Positions 59,463 to 64,000 of a DNA stretch of 64,000 bases are shown here, piece after piece; the first letter of the stretch is position 1; each line of letters opens with the position of its first letter. The translations under genes and the position numbers were made by a program. The stretch lies in contig NC_064534.1 of the NCBI RefSeq assembly GCF_023856365.1, forward strand, positions 12,854,536 to 12,918,535, in the 5' to 3' direction. Below the pieces are notes generated by a model, which was not told the DNA's origin, did no database searches, and saw nothing but the letters and a program-made list of their open reading frames with translations. This DNA is from Brienomyrus brachyistius (taxonomy: Eukaryota; Chordata; Actinopteri; Osteoglossiformes; Mormyridae).

Positions 59463-60418
59463 TGTTTTTCGCAGCCCATGTTATCTTAGGGGCCACTGGA
59501 TTGATGGTCTAGGCTCTACAGATAATGTTTCATGAAACATAGTCCTGTATTCCAATACTTTGGATAAATATTTCACATTTGCAAAGTATATTTACAATAG
59601 TCTCTCTATAAACTCAATCACTGCAATTCACTTTCATTGCTTGCAGTTTCATTGTATGTGAGCAGCATTAATAAACCTTCTCAGGAAAAAGGCTTGTTGT
59701 GAAATTCTCTGAAAGCGGACTTAATTTGGGATACAGCAGCCTTTTGTCCAGCTCTTGGCTCCTGCTTCCCTCGGCACGTCGACATGTGTAGATTGCATCG
59801 TTCTTTTGATCGCACCCGCCGGCAGCTTCTTGCCGCCGCGTCGTGCCAGTTTGACGTGGTCCGGTTACTTGGGTCAGTGTACATTCGGACTCCTCACTGC
59901 AAAACCAAGCAATTCGAACTCCCAGCAGCCTTTGCCTGGCATCAGAAAACACTCTGCTGGGTTATAAGGCAGAGCAATGGCACTGTGCTGTTTTGGCTGG
60001 TCTCCCATTATAATTGTTTGAAAGGCCTGTTTGGCCCAAATTGCCTCATTAAAACCCTCAGAAGAGCGCTGAGTGATTTAAAAGGGCTGTTCTATTTGAC
60101 AAGGCAACTTCATCTACATGTCTTTGCAATGCTCAGCGTGTATGAGCTGAAGAGGGGTCACAGTGGGAGTATTATTACTCACACCGCGGTATTACTCACC
60201 TGCTCTCATGCACGGGTGGGGCTCATGGTATCCGGAATGGGGAGCATGTGTGAGCTCTTCAGGGGTGTGGTCACCCCATAGAGTGTCTGCATTGCCCCGC
60301 CTTCTCATTTCTGATTATGGGGTTGGGGGTGGTTTTGAGGGTTGGGGGATTACTCTATGGACAGACTGGTTATCTCTACGCACAAACACAAGGGTGAGTG
60401 AAATGTGTGTGTCACTCG

Positions 60419-60419
<1 letters not shown>

Positions 60420-60492
<73 letters not shown>

Positions 60493-60497
60493 ACTCG

Positions 60498-60539
<42 letters not shown>
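60420..60539. repeat. Two long (TG)n tracts with duplicated junction
   Basis: About 71 and 40 bases of TG. The 11-base TGTCACTCGCC precedes both, so the second tract arose by local duplication. Confidence 0.95.
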
Positions 60540-60541
<2 letters not shown>

Positions 60542-60745
60542 GTTAGGGTTTGCGTGTCCGCTGCTCCCAATATAGGATTCTGGCCTCCCTCCTCTAATTA
60601 GAGGCCCTTTATGAAACCCATATTTTAATTTTAGATCTAGGAGGAGCTGAGGAATCCTTTCTTACTGTTATATTTTTCTTGGCATTGAAGGTCTTGCTTA
60701 TGCACACACACACACTCACACACACACACACTCACACACATATTC

Positions 60746-60985
60746 GCATTCATGTCTTTGTGGGGACCATCCATTCATTTCTATGGGCAAAATCCTAATC
60801 CCAGCAATGACGACCCCTACCCAACCGAAACCTTAACCATAAGTAACCAAATGAAATATAAGACTTTTGGCATTTTTAGTTTTTTGATTGCATTCACAGA
60901 TCTTTGTGGGGATCTGAAAAATGTCCCCACAAGGTCAAAATAGTAAGTTTTTATCACATTGTGGAGACATTTGGTGGCCCACAAT
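60746..60985 (+). repeat. GTGGGGACC dispersed repeat
   Basis: It reads TTTGTGGGGACCATCCATTC through ATTCATTTCTATGGGCAAAA to TGTCCCCACAAGGTC. Other copies in the opposite orientation lie at 63180-63365, about 38745-38800 and 1-50. Flanked on both sides by (CA)n. Class not assigned. Confidence 0.85.
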
Positions 60986-61770
60986 GTAAGATATATGACC
61001 CCCCCCACACACACACACACACACACACATACGCACAGACACGCCCACCCTCTCTTCTCCTTTCACCAACACACAATGCACCAGCGCACTTCATAATAAA
61101 CACGCGTCCTCTAACACACAGGAGTTGGGCTTGCCTTCTCCGTCCTGGAATCTTCTCAGTCCTGCCAGTGATGGTCCAACACTGTAGTTCACCTCTTCCG
61201 GAAAAAGCCCCAGCTGCCAGAGTGCCAGATGTCCCGTGAAGAAACCACACAGCCAGACTGAAAATCATTTAGGCAGATGGAGAGACGTACATGGCGAGCT
61301 GTGAGACGCCATTCTCAGGAGATGGTACATCCTGTAGATTCTGACTCTCCTTATCGCAGTCGGTCCTGCCCTGCAGATATAGGTGCCTCTGCTTTGGATG
61401 TGCGGTTTTGCATGTGATTCAGTCCCGCGACTGATTTCTCCGTGTGGTCACAGCCGCGCTAACTCACGCATGTAACCTGCCTCCCCCCCTTGGATTGCTG
61501 GGACAAACGACCCTCATCTTTGACCCCGCTCCCAAATATTAGCATTTCATGTGCGATTACACAGATACTTCTTCACCATGACGGGAAATTAGAGCGAAAC
61601 CCTGCCAGGGCAACATGGTCAATCTCACATACATAATGTAGCCCGTCTCGGGTTAACTATGCCCCCTCATTCCGGGGGGGCTGTAAACTCTGTGCTGCTG
61701 GTTGGCACTCTGTGCTTCAGGGGCTCAAGAAGAGGACAGTATCCTGTCAAAGGGGACCCATCCCAAAGCC

Positions 61771-62078
61771 ATACAGTAGCAGCACACCATTGGCTGGAAG
61801 AATTATAGAGGAGCAGCATGCCATTGGCTGAAGAAAATCATACAGGAGCAGCATGCCATTGGCTGAAAGAATCATACAGGAGCAGCATGCCATTGGCTGA
61901 AAGAATCATACAGGAGCAGCATGCAATTGGCTGAAAGAATCATACAGGAGCAGCATGCCATTGGCTGAAAAAAATCATCCAGGAGCAGCATGCCATTGGC
62001 TGAAAAAAATCATACAGGAGCAGCATGCCATTGGCTGAAAGAATCATACAGAGCAGAATGCCACTGGCTGAAAGACTG
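61771..62078. repeat. Nine-copy 34-bp tandem repeat with ATTGG box
   Basis: The unit is ATACAGGAGCAGCATGCCAT then TGGCTGAAAGAATC. Nine head-to-tail copies of 34-35 bp; eight retain ATTGG, the last has ACTGG. Confidence 0.95.
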
Positions 62079-62156
62079 TTATACTTGAAGCATCCTACAA
62101 TAACTGGGAGTCCTTTTCTGACCAGGCAGTGAGGTGGGAAGGGTCTGACAGAGACA

Positions 62157-62203
<47 letters not shown>

Positions 62204-62225
62204 ACACACACACACACATACACAC
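62157..62225. repeat. (CA)n microsatellite with TA interruptions
   Basis: About 69 bases of CA with three CATA steps. Confidence 0.95.
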
Positions 62226-63179
62226 CCGCACTCCCACTCCAGTGGCAGGCAGCTTCTGGCAGAGTAAATGGGGGGTCTGGCTTCATTAGTGGCTGGGCTC
62301 AGCCATATTACAATAAAAGGCTGTGTAGGGGGACCTGGCACTCTAGACCCAGCAGAGTCCGCCTCCAGACCCCCCCCCCCCCCCATGCCTGCTAACGAAC
62401 CACCAGCCTCTTTAACGAGCACCATGTGTCCTGGAAGCAGAGTCACTCCTGTCGCATGCAGAATTCGCACACATAGTGCCTCCTGGGGTCAGTGCTTGCC
62501 TCTGAGTGGACCCTCCCCCCCTCCCCACACACACGGGTAGCGGGCCCCGCCCCGGACAACAGGGTTGCATCATAATGTCTCCTTGGATTTGCCTTGGCAG
62601 TGAGTTTTATTTGTTATTGCAGTTGAGGCCCTGCCATGCTGTTTTGATGTCGTGTAACATGTAGAACAGAAGTAGTACTGGCTGGGGGGGGGAGGGTTCT
62701 GGGGGATGTCATTGCCACGGACCCCCCCAACAGCTTGGTGATGAATGTATACAGACTGGCTGAAGGGGAGGAGGACAATGGGGGGGCAAGCCTGCGGCAC
62801 ACGCAGGGCAGTACAGCCACAAGGGCCTTTTTGGAGTGGCGGTTTCTCGGGCTTAGAGAGGACGCACCTCTCAGCTGGAGGCAGGGGGGCTGGGGTGGGG
62901 GGGCTCACCATGGGGGCTGACTGAAGCTGCCCCTCCCATCTTGATGGCTGAACCAGGACACATACGTGACGGATCAGTATTCCACAGCGGCTCTGGAGTT
63001 ACGAAATAAGGCAGTTGTGAAAATACACCAATGGCCAAGTTTCTCTGGACTGATTAAGCTGCATAGGGTGTGTGAGCGTGTATGTATGTGTGTGAACGTG
63101 TGGACGTGTGTGTCTGTGTGTGAGAGAGAAAGAGCGGGTACAGTATTTTTACCCCGTGGGGCTATTATTTCAATCATTT

Positions 63180-63365
63180 TATAAAAAAAATTGAGAATGC
63201 AATCAAAAAATTGAAATAGCCAAAAGTCTTATATTTTGTTTGGTTACTTATGATTAAGGTTAGGGCTGGGTGGGGGTTAAGGTCGTCATTGCTGGGATTA
63301 GGATTTTGCCCATAGAAATGAATGGATGGTCCCCACAAAGATATGAATATAAACGTGTGTGTGTT
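63180..63365 (-). repeat. GTGGGGACC dispersed repeat, inverted copy
   Basis: Reverse complement of most of 60746-60905 (shared GAATGCAATCAAAAAA, GGGATTAGGATTTTGCCCAT, AGAAATGAATGGATGGTCCC). Followed by a short (GT)n. Confidence 0.88.
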
Positions 63366-64000
63366 TGGGCTGTCACTTTTTAACCGATATTCGAACATTC
63401 GTTCGATGTGAAAAAATCATATTCAAACTGTAATGAACTTTTTCTGAAGTGTCACTAGCCTATAAGTGCAGTTTGTTGTAGTTTTGTTGTTTGCCGTCTA
63501 TGGAATAAACGTACTATTTACTGTAACATGATGGCAAGGATAAACCTAAATGATACAGACATGCTCTGTAATATGTGCACACACACACACTCCACATACT
63601 TCATCAAGCGATAATACCAGGCAGGTATAAGTGGGTTCGGCTTTAAACCTTAACTGTGACAGTTAGCTTTATATTCAGTTTTTCGACTGTATGCAAGCAT
63701 CAGCAATTGGTTTTCCAGATATCTTTGCGGGTGAATTTTAATTAATATTTTCATGTTTGCGTGCATTTCACGTTGAATAGCCCAGCTGTCTTGCTTATAG
63801 TCACAACCGGTGAATGGAGGCAGTGCAATAATTTAAAAAGATGTAAAAACACGCATATGAAAGTTACATGGTGTGAATCGTCCCCCACAGTTTAAGGCTT
63901 AAAGCACAGTTTACAGGACATGTCTCTGTCGTTTACGCTCCATTAATTCTATGATTTGTAATTTCAATGGAAATGGGGAACACAAAACTATTGGGGAACA

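Larger units (their letters stand above)
51200..64000 (+). other. adgra2: adgra2 intron 1, 5' part (at least 12.8 kb)
   Basis: No downstream adgra2 exon (LRR-coding or other) was found before the window end. The interval is dominated by simple repeats, minisatellites, one intact SINE, one MITE and two copies of the GTGGGGACC repeat. Unremarkable stretches: 53180-54440, 56330-57100, 59500-60400, 61270-61740, 62420-63060 and 63400-64000. Confidence 0.7.

Noticed and set aside
60163..60546. Cys-Val-rich open frames over TG tracts (also at 57498, 48138, 33138, 14974)
   Set aside because: Direct translation of (TG)n or (AT)n microsatellites.
61771..62078. CRISPR-like array
   Set aside because: Units are directly head-to-tail without unique spacers, in a vertebrate intron; it is a minisatellite.
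61940..62470. 176-codon minus-strand frame with Val-Cys repeats
   Set aside because: It translates the (CA)n tract and the 34-bp tandem repeat; no independent coding evidence.
51200..64000. Further adgra2 exons (LRR-coding) in this interval
   Set aside because: I looked for an acceptor followed by the leucine-rich repeat start that should continue TVTL and found none; exon 2 is probably beyond the window.

Overview
The window is vertebrate genomic DNA, almost certainly from a ray-finned (teleost-type) fish. Genes are split into short GT-AG exons by introns of hundreds of bases to 12 kb. The rest is rich in (TG)n and (AT)n microsatellites, long G/C homopolymers, minisatellites and repeats typical of fish: a Tc1/mariner element, hAT-type MITEs, a tRNA-derived SINE, L2/Rex-like LINE fragments and a 'GTGGGGACC' repeat next to (CA)n. 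I cannot name the species.

Three protein-coding genes, all on the + strand, can be supported. (1) 227-1586: the last four coding exons of sorbs3 (vinexin), carrying the end of one SH3 domain, a Ser/Pro-rich linker and the complete C-terminal SH3 domain; the rest of the gene lies upstream of the window. (2) About 4069-40790: a complete pdlim2 gene, with a TATA box, an ATG-free leader exon and nine coding exons that join in frame to a 365-residue PDZ-LIM protein. (3) 50955-51199: coding exon 1 of adgra2 (GPR124), followed by at least 12.8 kb of intron 1 to the end of the window. From general knowledge, SORBS3 and PDLIM2 are also neighbours in the same order in human (8p21.3), which supports both calls. 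ADGRA2 is elsewhere on human 8p.

Layout: sorbs3 3' end and UTR (1 to about 3050); AT-rich spacer and pdlim2 promoter (3050-4273); pdlim2 intron 1 with a palindromic MITE and an old SINE copy (4274-12336); pdlim2 coding region with large introns holding a Tc1 element nested in a hAT-like MITE, further MITEs, an intronic CpG-rich patch and an interrupted LINE (12337-40006); pdlim2 3'UTR and a 9 kb spacer with a second LINE remnant, a C/G-run area and an old SINE copy (40007-50088); adgra2 leader and exon 1 (50089-51199); adgra2 intron 1 with an intact SINE, several minisatellites and many microsatellites (51200-64000).

The three genes act in adhesion, cytoskeleton and signalling (vinculin scaffold, actin-associated/nuclear PDZ-LIM protein, Wnt7 co-receptor GPCR), but nothing here indicates that they form one operon-like system. 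I found no new biological system. The most informative observations concern mobile elements: a non-autonomous Tc1 derivative with nearly identical 285-bp inverted repeats, a set of hAT-type MITEs that all sit at nnnTAnnn target sites, and a SINE with a perfect target-site duplication.
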